Shown piece after piece: positions 7,812-14,409 of a stretch of 64,000 nt of DNA (within the stretch, counting starts at the first letter, position 1; each line of letters opens with the position of its first letter). The DNA is from UBA6136 sp041178325 (lineage in GTDB: Bacteria; Pseudomonadota; Gammaproteobacteria; Methylococcales; Methylococcaceae), in NCBI GenBank assembly GCA_041178325.1, contig JBEGVN010000102.1, positions 1 to 64,000 of the forward strand, read 5' to 3'. Both the position numbers and the translations under genes were made by a program. The notes below the pieces were generated by a model. The model saw nothing but the letters and a program-made list of their open reading frames with translations. It was not told the DNA's origin and ran no database searches.

Positions 7812-9136
7812 GGGCGGTTGCACCCGCCCCCAATCAAGACTTCGTCAAGGAATTTGCCGCAAACGCTGAAAAACTTCGCGAACTCACCAATTTGCTTGCG
7901 AATTTCAGTCACGGCGACCCAATTCTAACGGAGTATGCGATCTCAGTCGTGAGGAACGTTTGCCCCGGCGCTGACGCTCGAAAGCTACTCAGCGACCGGC
8001 AACAGGCCTTAGGCTTAGCCTCCGAATCAAAGCTGCACCTGATACAAGCAGCGAGTTTGCAGCCAGAGCCTATTCGGTGGCTTTGGCATGGCTGGCTAGC
8101 GAAAGGCAAGTTCCATGTTTTTGCTGGGCCTCCCGGTACAGGCAAAACTACCTTGGCAATGGCGATTGCAGCAGCAATCACCAGGGGTGATTGCTTGCCT
8201 GACGGCTCTAAGACTTGCGCTGGCAACGTTCTAATCTGGTCAGGCGAGGATGATCCCAAGGACACGCTTTGTCCTCGACTGCTGGCTTGTGGCGCTGATC
8301 TAGAGCGCGTTCATTTTGTCGGCAACGTGGCTACCGGACAGGACGAACTGAATTTCGATCCAAGCATACATATTGATTTGATCGAAAAAGCTGCAAAGGT
8401 TATCAACGGGGTTTCACTGTTGATCGTTGACCCAATCGTTTCCGCAATTGCAGGCGACTCTCATAAAAACGCTGAGGTCAGGCGAGGGTTGCAACCTTTG
8501 GTTGAAGTTGCCGAGCGTCTGGATTGTGCGGTTCTTGGGTTGAGCCATTTTTCCAAAGGAACAAGCGGACGCGACCCAGTTGAGCGCGTAACAGGTTCTA
8601 TTGCATTTGCTGCGCTGGCTCGAATTGTCTGGAGTTCAGCAAAAATGCCTGACTGCGATCAGGAGGGCGGAAGCCGAATCCTTGTCCGCACCAAAAGCAA
8701 CATTGGGCCAGACGATGGTGGCGTTCGATTCGATTTGGTTCAAACCGAGTTGGATGGATTTCCAGAAATCACAGCATCCAAAGTTCAATGGGGGACGCTG
8801 ATGGAAGGAACTGCTTTTGAACTTCTACAGCGAGCAGAGACACAACCGGAACCCGAAAACGAAGACGATCAACCCGAGGTTGACGTTTGGCTGACAGAGT
8901 TCTTGGCACATGGCCCGCAAACGGCAAAAGAAACGTTCTTGGCTGCAAAAGGTGAGGGCTTCAGCAAAGATCAGGTTAAGCGCTCAAAGCAGCGGTTAGG
9001 AATTTCGTCTGGTAAGCATACGTTTAATGGGCCTTGGTCATGGTCACTGCCAGAAGGAACTTTCGCGCCAAGTGAGCAGGAGTTACCGAACAAGAATCAG
9101 GCGCACCCTTCGCACCCTTCGCTAGAACCCCAGTAA
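7808..9136 (+). CDS. RepA-like AAA family ATPase (RecA-fold, AAA_25)
   Basis: A 442-residue RecA-fold ATPase of the kind encoded next to primases or origins in plasmids and satellite elements (RepA helicase-like). Walker A is GPPGTGKT at 107-114, Walker B LLIVDP at 204-209, with GEDDPKDTL (146-154) and LGLSHFSKGTSGRDPVERV in the usual places. The N-terminal 80 residues have no recognised domain; the acidic segment near 350-365 separates a C-terminal domain with a likely helix-turn-helix (FSKDQVKRSKQRLGI). It overlaps the AlpA-like gene by 4 bp. Role proposed: replication helicase or loader of the excised element, acting at the repeats just downstream. Confidence 0.8.
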   Translation: MRAVAPAPNQDFVKEFAANAEKLRELTNLLANFSHGDPILTEYAISVVRNVCPGADARKLLSDRQQALGLASESKLHLIQAASLQPEPIRWLWHGWLAKGKFHVFAGPPGTGKTTLAMAIAAAITRGDCLPDGSKTCAGNVLIWSGEDDPKDTLCPRLLACGADLERVHFVGNVATGQDELNFDPSIHIDLIEKAAKVINGVSLLIVDPIVSAIAGDSHKNAEVRRGLQPLVEVAERLDCAVLGLSHFSKGTSGRDPVERVTGSIAFAALARIVWSSAKMPDCDQEGGSRILVRTKSNIGPDDGGVRFDLVQTELDGFPEITASKVQWGTLMEGTAFELLQRAETQPEPENEDDQPEVDVWLTEFLAHGPQTAKETFLAAKGEGFSKDQVKRSKQRLGISSGKHTFNGPWSWSLPEGTFAPSEQELPNKNQAHPSHPSLEPQ

Positions 9137-9336
9137 AAGCTGGGTTTGATAGATAACTGAAGAGTGCTTTTTACCGATATTCGCTCCCTTCGATGAAGCC
9201 CAGAAAGCACAGGGGTTACAGGGGATAGAGCGAACGAAGAGAGCGAAGGGAGCGTGGTTTTTATGTATAGGCAATTTGCGCTCCCTTTTGCACTCATGGT
9301 TACTATTAAAAACCATGAAAACAAATAGGAAACCCA
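9137..9336. repeat. Iteron-like repeat region downstream of the RepA-like gene (candidate origin)
   Basis: The 200-bp gap holds CGCTCCCTTCG at 9182-9192, its exact inverse CGAAGGGAGCG at 9244-9254, and a third direct copy of CGCTCCCTT at 9279-9287. Two GAGCGAA units lie near 9228 and 9242. A small hairpin (CCCAG 9129-9133 with CTGGG 9140-9144) covers the stop of the ATPase gene. Repeats of this kind beside a RepA-like gene suggest a replication origin or a repeat-controlled promoter. No direct evidence of origin activity. Confidence 0.5.
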
Positions 9337-9690
9337 ATGGATAATGAAAAAAGGAACACAAGAATAAGACAAGCTACAGATATGGCTACATTCCAAACGC
9401 CGATCACTGACAAAATCACGGCAAAAGGCTTCCGTATTTTTCACAATGGAAGCGATCTACGCCTATGGCCTGACGGATTGGCAACCCGAAATCAGAACCA
9501 ATTCATCCAGCAGCACAAGATGAAAATACTTGCTGAGGTACATAGCCTTTGGGCTAACCCAGTCCGCTGCAAAGAGTGCCGGTACTGGGTGCATGAATGC
9601 CGCGCCAATTTCACCAAGCCAATGTGGGAGGGTGGGTGGAGCGCATTCGATCTGCACCATTGCAGCGCCTTTGAGAACCGCGATCCATGA
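9337..9690 (+). CDS. Small protein with TubC-like N-terminal docking fold and Cys/His cluster
   Basis: A 117-residue protein. Residues about 28-68 (KGFRIFHNGSDLRLWPDG to HKMKILAEV) resemble the TubC N-terminal docking domain pattern often seen in short proteins of mobile elements near primase or ATPase genes. The C-terminal part has a cluster of CKEC, HEC and HHC that could bind zinc. AGGAAA lies 5 bp upstream of the start. It overlaps the next gene by 4 bp. Function unknown; a DNA- or protein-binding accessory of replication is a guess. Confidence 0.62.
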   Translation: MDNEKRNTRIRQATDMATFQTPITDKITAKGFRIFHNGSDLRLWPDGLATRNQNQFIQQHKMKILAEVHSLWANPVRCKECRYWVHECRANFTKPMWEGGWSAFDLHHCSAFENRDP

Positions 9691-9908
9691 ATCACGAACG
9701 CCCAGCCAGTCCAAGACCGCCATTAGAGCCAATCAGTAGCGCGATGGCCTATTCTGGTTTGTGGCGAATTTACACCGACGGATCGGAATCGACTTGTCAG
9801 CTAGTCGTTAGCGCGGACGATGGACTAGATGCACTTGAGCGCGGAATCCAGCTTGGAATTCGGGATGGTTGGCCGTTGCTGCTGGTATTGCCAAAGTCTG
9901 GTAGATGA
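9687..9908 (+). CDS. Hypothetical protein of the integrative element (73 aa)
   Basis: Not recognised. The 73-residue product has a Pro-rich N-terminus and a compact C-terminal part containing SGLWRIYTDGSES and ALERGIQLGIRDGWPLLLVL. Its start overlaps the stop of the preceding gene by 4 bp (ATGA), which supports translation as part of the same operon. No signal peptide or cysteine cluster. After it comes an AT-rich 91-bp gap that probably holds a promoter for the next block. Confidence 0.55.
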   Translation: MNHERPASPRPPLEPISSAMAYSGLWRIYTDGSESTCQLVVSADDGLDALERGIQLGIRDGWPLLLVLPKSGR

Positions 9909-9999
9909 AAATAAATTTATCATAAAAAACAATGCTTTACCGGATATGTAACTGGCGGTATCCTGCCCCTCAATGGCCCTATAAATTCGCAGCAACACC

Positions 10000-10209
10000 A
10001 TGCCCAGTAAAGATCGAGGCGCTAGATTGCATACCGCCTCTCATGTTCGAAAAGAACTCTCTCGAATCTACCGGCTTGCCGAGCGAGGCGAGCGAGATGT
10101 AGTCGAAGTTGAGCGCCTTTCAAGAATCCTCGGTTTGATTGCCAGAGTGCTGACAGCAACCGACCTTGAGGAGCGTCTTGAGCGATTGGAGGCACAAAAT
10201 GGTTTATAG
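10000..10209 (+). CDS. Hypothetical helical protein (69 aa)
   Basis: Not recognised. The 69-residue sequence is rich in Arg, Glu and Leu, begins MPSKDRGARLHTASHVRKEL and ends in a leucine-rich helix (LEERLERLEAQ), so it is probably all alpha-helical and may form a coiled coil. It follows an AT-rich stretch (9909-9960) that could be its promoter. Its last codons overlap the next short gene, suggesting a run of translationally coupled small genes. Confidence 0.5.
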   Translation: MPSKDRGARLHTASHVRKELSRIYRLAERGERDVVEVERLSRILGLIARVLTATDLEERLERLEAQNGL

Positions 10210-10372
10210 AAAAAGACTCCGGCGACTTGAGGATAAAAAGCAACCCCAGCAGGGCCAGTTGCCGATCGTGGTTTCGGATGACACTCCAGCCTCCGAACTG
10301 CTGCGCTTGCGTCAACAGAACCCCGGTAGACAGGTATTCCGATTCACCGACTCAGTCGATTTATTTCTTTGA
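10199..10372 (+). CDS. Hypothetical protein (57 aa)
   Basis: Not recognised. A 57-residue frame starts at 10199 inside the end of the preceding gene and begins MVYRKRLRRLEDKK, a strongly basic stretch, followed by a Gln-rich link and DDTPASELLRLRQQNPGRQVF. GAGG (10188-10191) lies upstream as a weak ribosome site. The overlap with its neighbour and tight spacing to the following gene (7 bp) make it plausible, but it is short and has no family support. Confidence 0.42.
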   Translation: MVYRKRLRRLEDKKQPQQGQLPIVVSDDTPASELLRLRQQNPGRQVFRFTDSVDLFL

Positions 10373-10379
10373 GGAACCC

Positions 10380-11060
10380 ATGCGAACACCAGAGCAACGT
10401 GCAGCCCAAGAACTCTCAGAGCGATTTTCCAAGATTGAACACCGAGGAACCCTTGGTGAATCGTTCAGCCGACTAAAAAGCGGGATTGATGGCCTGAGCC
10501 AGATGGCTGCAACCCGGAACCCATTCGACACACCGGAGGGCCATAGGGTTAAGGTTGGCAAGCAAGCCCAGAAACTCCAGCAGCAGCTTGGCAAGATTCT
10601 TGAGACGGCAAGAGGTGAGCATCTCCGGCAGTCAGGCTCACTCAGCGGACAAGCCGTCGAACGACTTAACCTCCGTCCCAATCGGTTTGAATCGGAAATT
10701 AGGCAGGTCTTGCTCAGAATGCCGACTCACGCAGACAGGTTGCAATGGTTGCAGGAAATTTCCAAAGACGTTTCGAATGGGCCGGTTCTTGGTGCGCTAC
10801 TAGAGGCTCCAGCAGCCCTGCATGGAATCGCCCCGGACGCGCTCCGATCCATCGAGCGAGACTTCATCCAGAACAACGCACCAGACCTAATTCAAAAGCA
10901 AAGCGACTTGGATCAGGCTTTGGATATCGTTACTGCCTTGCATCGAACCGCAGAGCGAATCGCATCCAGTCACCAAGATCACGCAGAACTCCAGAGGATC
11001 GAGCAGGATGCTGCCAGAGCAGAGGCTGCTGCTGCGGAAGTCCAAAAGGCGCTGGCATGA
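10380..11060 (+). CDS. Hypothetical coiled-coil protein (226 aa)
   Basis: Not recognised. The start at 10380 was chosen because GAGGA lies 4-5 bp upstream; an open frame continues upstream to 10227 but overlaps the preceding gene. The 226-residue product is almost all predicted helix, with repeated heptad-like stretches (QAQKLQQQLGKILETARGEH; DHAELQRIEQDAARAEAAAA) and no membrane segment or signal. Such proteins in small elements can be structural, scaffold-like or part of host takeover or defence, but nothing in the sequence decides this. It is the largest cargo candidate of the element. Confidence 0.62.
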   Translation: MRTPEQRAAQELSERFSKIEHRGTLGESFSRLKSGIDGLSQMAATRNPFDTPEGHRVKVGKQAQKLQQQLGKILETARGEHLRQSGSLSGQAVERLNLRPNRFESEIRQVLLRMPTHADRLQWLQEISKDVSNGPVLGALLEAPAALHGIAPDALRSIERDFIQNNAPDLIQKQSDLDQALDIVTALHRTAERIASSHQDHAELQRIEQDAARAEAAAAEVQKALA

Positions 11061-11131
11061 CTGATACCTTGAGAATTTGCTGCTGGGCAATGACCGCCGG
11101 ATTTTTATTGGCGATGATTCTGCAAACCTGA
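11057..11131 (+). CDS. Possible 24-aa single-span membrane peptide
   Basis: A 24-residue frame overlaps the stop of the coiled-coil gene by 4 bp (ATGA). The product (MTDTLRICCWAMTAGFLLAMILQT) is almost entirely one hydrophobic segment with two adjacent cysteines. Size, hydrophobicity and coupling fit a toxin-like, holin-like or regulatory micro-protein, but a chance frame cannot be excluded. A terminator follows at 11178. Confidence 0.35.
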   Translation: MTDTLRICCWAMTAGFLLAMILQT

Positions 11132-11177
11132 CTTCTAGTCCGAGAAGGAACCGCAAACCTCGCGGGTCAGTTGGAAG

Positions 11178-11204
11178 CCCTCCCGTAAAACGGAGGGTTT
11201 TTTT
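11178..11204 (+). terminator. Rho-independent terminator of the element operon
   Basis: Stem CCCTCC (11178-11183) with GGAGGG (11192-11197), loop CGTAAAAC, followed by a run of T to 11204. It closes the plus-strand gene run of the integrative element. Confidence 0.82.
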
Positions 11205-11312
11205 ATGCGTGGAACATTCCGTGAAACGTACTCAAAAAATGCCACAAAAGACGATTTATCAGATACTCGAATAGGCTGGAAATCAGCAGGAATAATCAAT
11301 AGAGGCTTATTT

Positions 11313-11332
11313 GTGTAGCTAGATTTGTAGCT
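11313..11332 (+). repeat. Right-end copy of the tandem TGTAGCTA arm site
   Basis: TGTAGCTAGATTTGTAGCTA matches 6127-6146 in 18 of 20 positions and in the same orientation. Being near both ends of the element, 62 bp from the right repeat here, it is a candidate arm-type site for the integrase or binding site for the AlpA-like protein. Confidence 0.65.
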
Positions 11333-11355
11333 AACAGGTTAAGAAATTTACAGGC

Positions 11356-11385
11356 AATTGATATTAAATGATAAAAATATCAATT
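11356..11385. other. AT-rich perfect hairpin just inside attR
   Basis: AATTGATATT (11356-11365) and AATATCAATT (11376-11385) form a perfect 10-bp inverted repeat with a 10-base loop, ending 8 bp before the right direct repeat. It may bind an accessory bending protein or an excisionase during recombination. Confidence 0.5.
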
Positions 11386-11393
11386 AAAGGTTG

Positions 11394-11419
11394 ACTGCCA
11401 TAACCTTGAACATGAGGAT
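11394..11419 (+). repeat. attR core: 26-bp direct repeat
   Basis: Identical to 5987-6012. It starts the displaced 3' coding end of the multicopper oxidase and marks the right boundary of the integrative element. Confidence 0.88.
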
Positions 11420-11452
11420 ATGGGCATGATGCGCGAATTCGAAATTTACTAG
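11396..11452 (+). pseudogene. Displaced original 3' end of the multicopper oxidase gene
   Basis: Eighteen codons plus TAG read CHNLEHEDMGMMREFEIY, matching the end of the intact oxidase (CHNLEHEDLGMMREFSVE) except in the last residues and one Leu/Met. There is no start codon or upstream coding sequence, so this is the severed tail left when the element integrated. It is followed by a strong terminator that must once have ended the oxidase transcript. Confidence 0.92.
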
Positions 11453-11471
11453 ACCTTTTCACCAGAAAACA

Positions 11472-11505
11472 AAAAAGGGCTCCGTTGAAAAACGGGGCCC
11501 TTTTT
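11472..11505 (+). terminator. Original terminator of the multicopper oxidase gene, now 5.4 kb away
   Basis: A 14-bp stem (A-run, GGGC, T-G pair, CCGTT) around a GAAA loop at 11487-11490, ending in a T-run; the flanking A-run and T-run make it usable in both directions. It lies 19 bp after the displaced oxidase tail and also just past the 3' end of the minus-strand lipoprotein gene at 11527. Confidence 0.88.
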
Positions 11506-11526
11506 GTTGATTGGATTGCTTCGAGC

Positions 11527-12036
11527 TTAGTGATGCGGGTGGAATGTTCGCTTCATTAGCTGCACTCTGCCGAGCGCACGGTTGATTCGGAGCGTGAGGT
11601 CACTCAGCCAGGTTTCGGCGACAGGATCTATCTTGGTCGCGGATTCGCTGAGGTTCTCGCTTCCAGTGATCCGAATGGCATAACTGGAGGCGTTGTAATC
11701 GATGGTCACCCGAAGGATCTCTTTGCCATCCACATAGCTTGCGGTGATGCTCTTGCCATCAGCAGTATCAAAAACCCAACGGTCCTCGTCATCTGCCTCA
11801 TCCAAACGACTCACGTGGCGATCTCCGGCATTTCTCAGCGTAGCGCTCACGTATTCAGGCCAGGTCGCAACGGCGCCATTGTCCGGAGCAGAGAGTCCCG
11901 TGGCCAGAAGAATGGCAAGTTCGACATCCCCCCGCTCGAGGCCGGGTGGAACATTGGATTGCAGGGTCTGCTTGGGTTGGGTGATGCAACCGGTGAGGGA
12001 GAGCATCAAAGCGCCAATGATCAGTGGAATTCGCAT
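11527..12036 (-). CDS. Hypothetical lipoprotein (169 aa)
   Basis: Not recognised by family. The 169-residue product has a lipoprotein signal with lipobox LTGC ending at Cys17, so it is probably anchored in a membrane facing the periplasm. The mature part is hydrophilic, with acidic DEADDEDRW around residue 80 and a YDYNASSYAIRI-like beta stretch near 113, and ends in HPHH. It heads a small group of three minus-strand lipoprotein genes next to the oxidase and the Cus-type pump, so a link to metal or envelope stress is possible. The bidirectional hairpin at 11472-11505 can serve as its terminator. Confidence 0.72.
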   Translation of the reverse strand: MRIPLIIGALMLSLTGCITQPKQTLQSNVPPGLERGDVELAILLATGLSAPDNGAVATWPEYVSATLRNAGDRHVSRLDEADDEDRWVFDTADGKSITASYVDGKEILRVTIDYNASSYAIRITGSENLSESATKIDPVAETWLSDLTLRINRALGRVQLMKRTFHPHH

Positions 12037-12116
12037 CCTAACCTCTCAGGGTAGTGGGAAGAAAAAAGAGGCCACGCAACGCCTTCAGCAGCGATTGGGG
12101 CAAGTATTCTGAGCAA

Positions 12117-12572
12117 TCATGGGGCATTCCCTGGTCCCGAGGCCTGAGATGTCTGGCTGGGATGATAGAAGGACAGCCCTCGATCATTGTCAAAATCAGT
12201 GTTGTGGTAGCTCGAGGTCATATGCGGATCGTTATCCATGATCTTTCCACCTGGCGCATTTTGGTTGTGTCCCCAGTCATCCCCGGTTCCCTCGCCCCAA
12301 CCGCCAAGATTGGTACCCATTTCCATTCCACCGGTGCCATAGGCTGTTCCAAGGTAACCGGCGCCCATGGCCCCGTTACCCATGCCATAGCCACCCATAC
12401 CCATTGCCATACCCATGGGGCCCATCCCGAGTCCACCCATTCCCATGCCGCCCATGCCATATCCCCCCATGCCTCCAGAGGATGCATAACCGCCGCAACC
12501 ACTCATGCCGATAAGAGCAACGATCATGAGTAGAATTCGAGGACGCATCAATCGGTCCATGAGCAGGTTCAT
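12117..12572 (-). CDS. Gly/Met-rich lipoprotein (possible copper-binding)
   Basis: A 151-residue protein with a membrane-targeting start and lipobox MSGC (Cys near residue 26). Residues about 27-90 are a low-complexity run of GMGG, GMGM and GYGMG units with more than a dozen methionines and no cysteine. The C-terminal third is hydrophilic with scattered His. Met-rich extracytoplasmic segments bind Cu(I) or Ag(I) in other proteins, and the neighbours fit that, but the binding role is inference. The start at 12572 overlaps the stop of the upstream lipoprotein gene (TAATG), supporting coupling; MRPRILLM at 12548 is an alternative. Confidence 0.7.
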   Translation of the reverse strand: MNLLMDRLMRPRILLMIVALIGMSGCGGYASSGGMGGYGMGGMGMGGLGMGPMGMAMGMGGYGMGNGAMGAGYLGTAYGTGGMEMGTNLGGWGEGTGDDWGHNQNAPGGKIMDNDPHMTSSYHNTDFDNDRGLSFYHPSQTSQASGPGNAP

Positions 12573-12886
12573 TAGGGCGCGCTCGGGGGGCTAGGGTTTT
12601 TTCCCGCCGTTCCGATCGCATAAAGATCGTAGGGGAGGGCAAAGGTGTCTGTGACCAGGGAGAAGGGTACATCGGCCAAAAGGACCGGCCCCACAAGAGC
12701 AGAGGTCCACAAGGGGCGGACTTCGCCAGTCAGCGTTCCGACCATATCGGCCCCATCCCGTTGAATACCGGGATACACTGTCCAGTCTTGTTCCGCGGTG
12801 TCGTATCGGCTTCGAATGCTGCTGCATCCCGCCATCGTTACGGCAAGAACTACGATCAGAGTACGTGTGGTGATGAGGTTATGCAT
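12572..12886 (-). CDS. YceK/YidQ-like lipoprotein
   Basis: A 104-residue lipoprotein with signal MHNLITTRTLIVVLAV and lipobox MAGC. The mature part ends with PFSLVTDTFALPYDLYAI, the pattern of the YceK/YidQ (DUF1375) family, whose members are small outer-membrane or inner-membrane lipoproteins of unknown role. The start at 12886 was chosen because GGGAGGA lies at the right distance upstream; the frame is open further to 13000. Stop and next start overlap by one base. Confidence 0.75.
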   Translation of the reverse strand: MHNLITTRTLIVVLAVTMAGCSSIRSRYDTAEQDWTVYPGIQRDGADMVGTLTGEVRPLWTSALVGPVLLADVPFSLVTDTFALPYDLYAIGTAGKNPSPPSAP

Positions 12887-12990
12887 AGTGTCCTCCCAGC
12901 AATGACCGCAGATTGCGGCGGCAGCGGTGATTGGCGCCAACATTGTTGGCAGATCTGAATGCTTGGCTGAGGGTAGATCCATAGATTGCA

Positions 12991-13095
12991 TCAGGCACAT
13001 CCCCTCAAGCGAGCGATTTGCGAAATGGATTCTTCTCCAATTTGCGCTTCGCGATCATAGAACACTTGAGTGACAATCAGACGAACTTCCATCAT
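12991..13095 (-). CDS. Possible 34-aa leader peptide upstream of the lipoprotein genes
   Basis: A short minus-strand frame starting MMEVRLIVTQVFYDREAQIG, preceded by AAAGAGG 5 bp upstream. Its TGA overlaps an ATG in frame with the extended form of the YceK-like gene (TGATG). Together with that spacing it could be a small translated leader. It lies opposite the promoter region of the TolC-like gene. No family recognised; may be chance. Confidence 0.33.
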   Translation of the reverse strand: MMEVRLIVTQVFYDREAQIGEESISQIARLRGCA

Positions 13096-13136
13096 AAACC
13101 TCTTTTTGTCATGTCATATTTATTTCGTCCCAGTGA

Positions 13137-14399
13137 ATGGCTCCCCGAATGAAGCATCTTCCTCAACTCCTCGTTCTGTCCTTTCTCCTGGGCATATGCA
13201 ACATCTCCTTTGCGCTCAATGTGGAGGATCATGAGGACACGTTGGTCATCGATGAAAGTCTATCGCTTCGGGATGTGATCGAAGCGACGTATCAGCACTA
13301 TCCGCAACAGGCCATCGTCAAGGCCTATGAGGATGAGGTTCAGGCGCTCGAGCAAAGAAGCACCAGCTGGGTTGCGGGTTATCCGATGATCTACCTTCAG
13401 TACATCGACGATGCCTTGATCTCAAACAAGGGTATCAGCGACATCCAGAGCGGCTATCAGATCCCGATCTGGATGTGGGGGCAAAAAGAGGCGAGCCAGA
13501 AGGTCACTGATCAGTCGTCTTTGGCTGCAGAGCGCTACGCTGTGGCGCTAAAGCACGAAATCGCGGGCCTTGTCCGTAATGCGCTCTGGAACATCCGCAT
13601 AACGGAGAATCGCCGCGAATTGGCTCAAAAAATATTGGCTGTCGCGGATGAACTGCTTCGTGTGGTTAGGCGCCGGGTGGAACTTGGCGACATGTCCAAA
13701 TCCGACATGCTCTTGGCTGAAAGTGATGCGTTGGAGAAAAAGTCCCTTCTGATGCAGGCAGAAGCTGAAGTGATTCATGCCAACAAGGCTTATCACAGCC
13801 TCACGCGAACCCGACTGATGCCGGGACGTTTTGAGGAACAGATGGCCCGCGATCTCTCCTTATCCGATAGCCATCCCGCGCTGGCGGCGGCGACTGCCTC
13901 GGTTGAGCGCGCTCAGGCGGAGGTTGATTTTGTGAGACTCTCAAAGCAAGGCAATCAGCCAACGGTTCTGATCGGAACCGACAGTACCTCTGTCGGCCGA
14001 TCCAGAGAATACGGAACGGGAACCAACCTGGTTTTCCAGATTCCGATCGGGGGCGATGACTGGCACGCACCCCAGGTGGCGCAGGCCAATGTTCTTCTCA
14101 ACGAGAAATTGGCCCAAAGAGAGGCGCTTCATCGCCAATTGGAAAAAGCGGCCCACGAGGCCGAGCATATTCTGGATCTGGATCAGAAGGCGCTGGTGGT
14201 CGCATCGCGGCGGAAGGAAATCGCAGAGGAGCAACTGAGGATGAGCAAAATCGCCCTCGAAAATGGGGAGATTTCCATGATCGACTACCTCAAGATTCAG
14301 ACAACAGCGCAAACCGCCTTGAGAGATGCCGCTGAACGCAAGATTCTGGTTCTCAAGGATATTTCCACCCTGCACCAGGCCGTTGGCATCAGCCCCTGA
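13137..14399 (+). CDS. TolC-family outer-membrane efflux protein (CusC/CzcC-like)
   Basis: Outer-membrane channel of a tripartite metal efflux pump. The 420-residue protein has a signal peptide (about 1-27, from the second Met at 13149), followed by long amphipathic helices typical of the OEP fold: paired repeats with ALEQRSTSW near 75 and LRMSKIALENGEISMIDYLKIQTT near 365-390, the last being the family's C-terminal signature. The partner membrane-fusion and RND genes are on the opposite strand and converge on it with 10 bp between ends. This is a separated arrangement compared with the usual cusCBA or czcCBA operon, so it needs its own promoter. Confidence 0.88.
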   Translation: MAPRMKHLPQLLVLSFLLGICNISFALNVEDHEDTLVIDESLSLRDVIEATYQHYPQQAIVKAYEDEVQALEQRSTSWVAGYPMIYLQYIDDALISNKGISDIQSGYQIPIWMWGQKEASQKVTDQSSLAAERYAVALKHEIAGLVRNALWNIRITENRRELAQKILAVADELLRVVRRRVELGDMSKSDMLLAESDALEKKSLLMQAEAEVIHANKAYHSLTRTRLMPGRFEEQMARDLSLSDSHPALAAATASVERAQAEVDFVRLSKQGNQPTVLIGTDSTSVGRSREYGTGTNLVFQIPIGGDDWHAPQVAQANVLLNEKLAQREALHRQLEKAAHEAEHILDLDQKALVVASRRKEIAEEQLRMSKIALENGEISMIDYLKIQTTAQTALRDAAERKILVLKDISTLHQAVGISP

Positions 14400-14409
14400 C
14401 CGACGCTGC

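Larger units (their letters stand above)
6013..11419. mobile_element. 5.4-kb integrative element inserted in the 3' end of a multicopper oxidase gene
   Basis: The element is bounded by the 26-bp direct repeats at 5987-6012 and 11394-11419. It carries a P4-type integrase, an AlpA-like regulator, a RepA-like ATPase, iteron-like repeats and six small unknown genes, all on the plus strand. A 20-bp double repeat occurs just inside each end (6127-6146 and 11313-11332). No capsid, terminase, relaxase, conjugation or resistance gene is visible, so it resembles a phage-satellite or minimal integrative element that needs a helper to move. Exact crossover cannot be placed within the repeat. Confidence 0.87.

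Noticed and set aside
6013..11419. tRNA gene as the attachment site of the integrase
   Set aside because: The direct repeat lies in the oxidase coding sequence and no cloverleaf can be formed around either copy.
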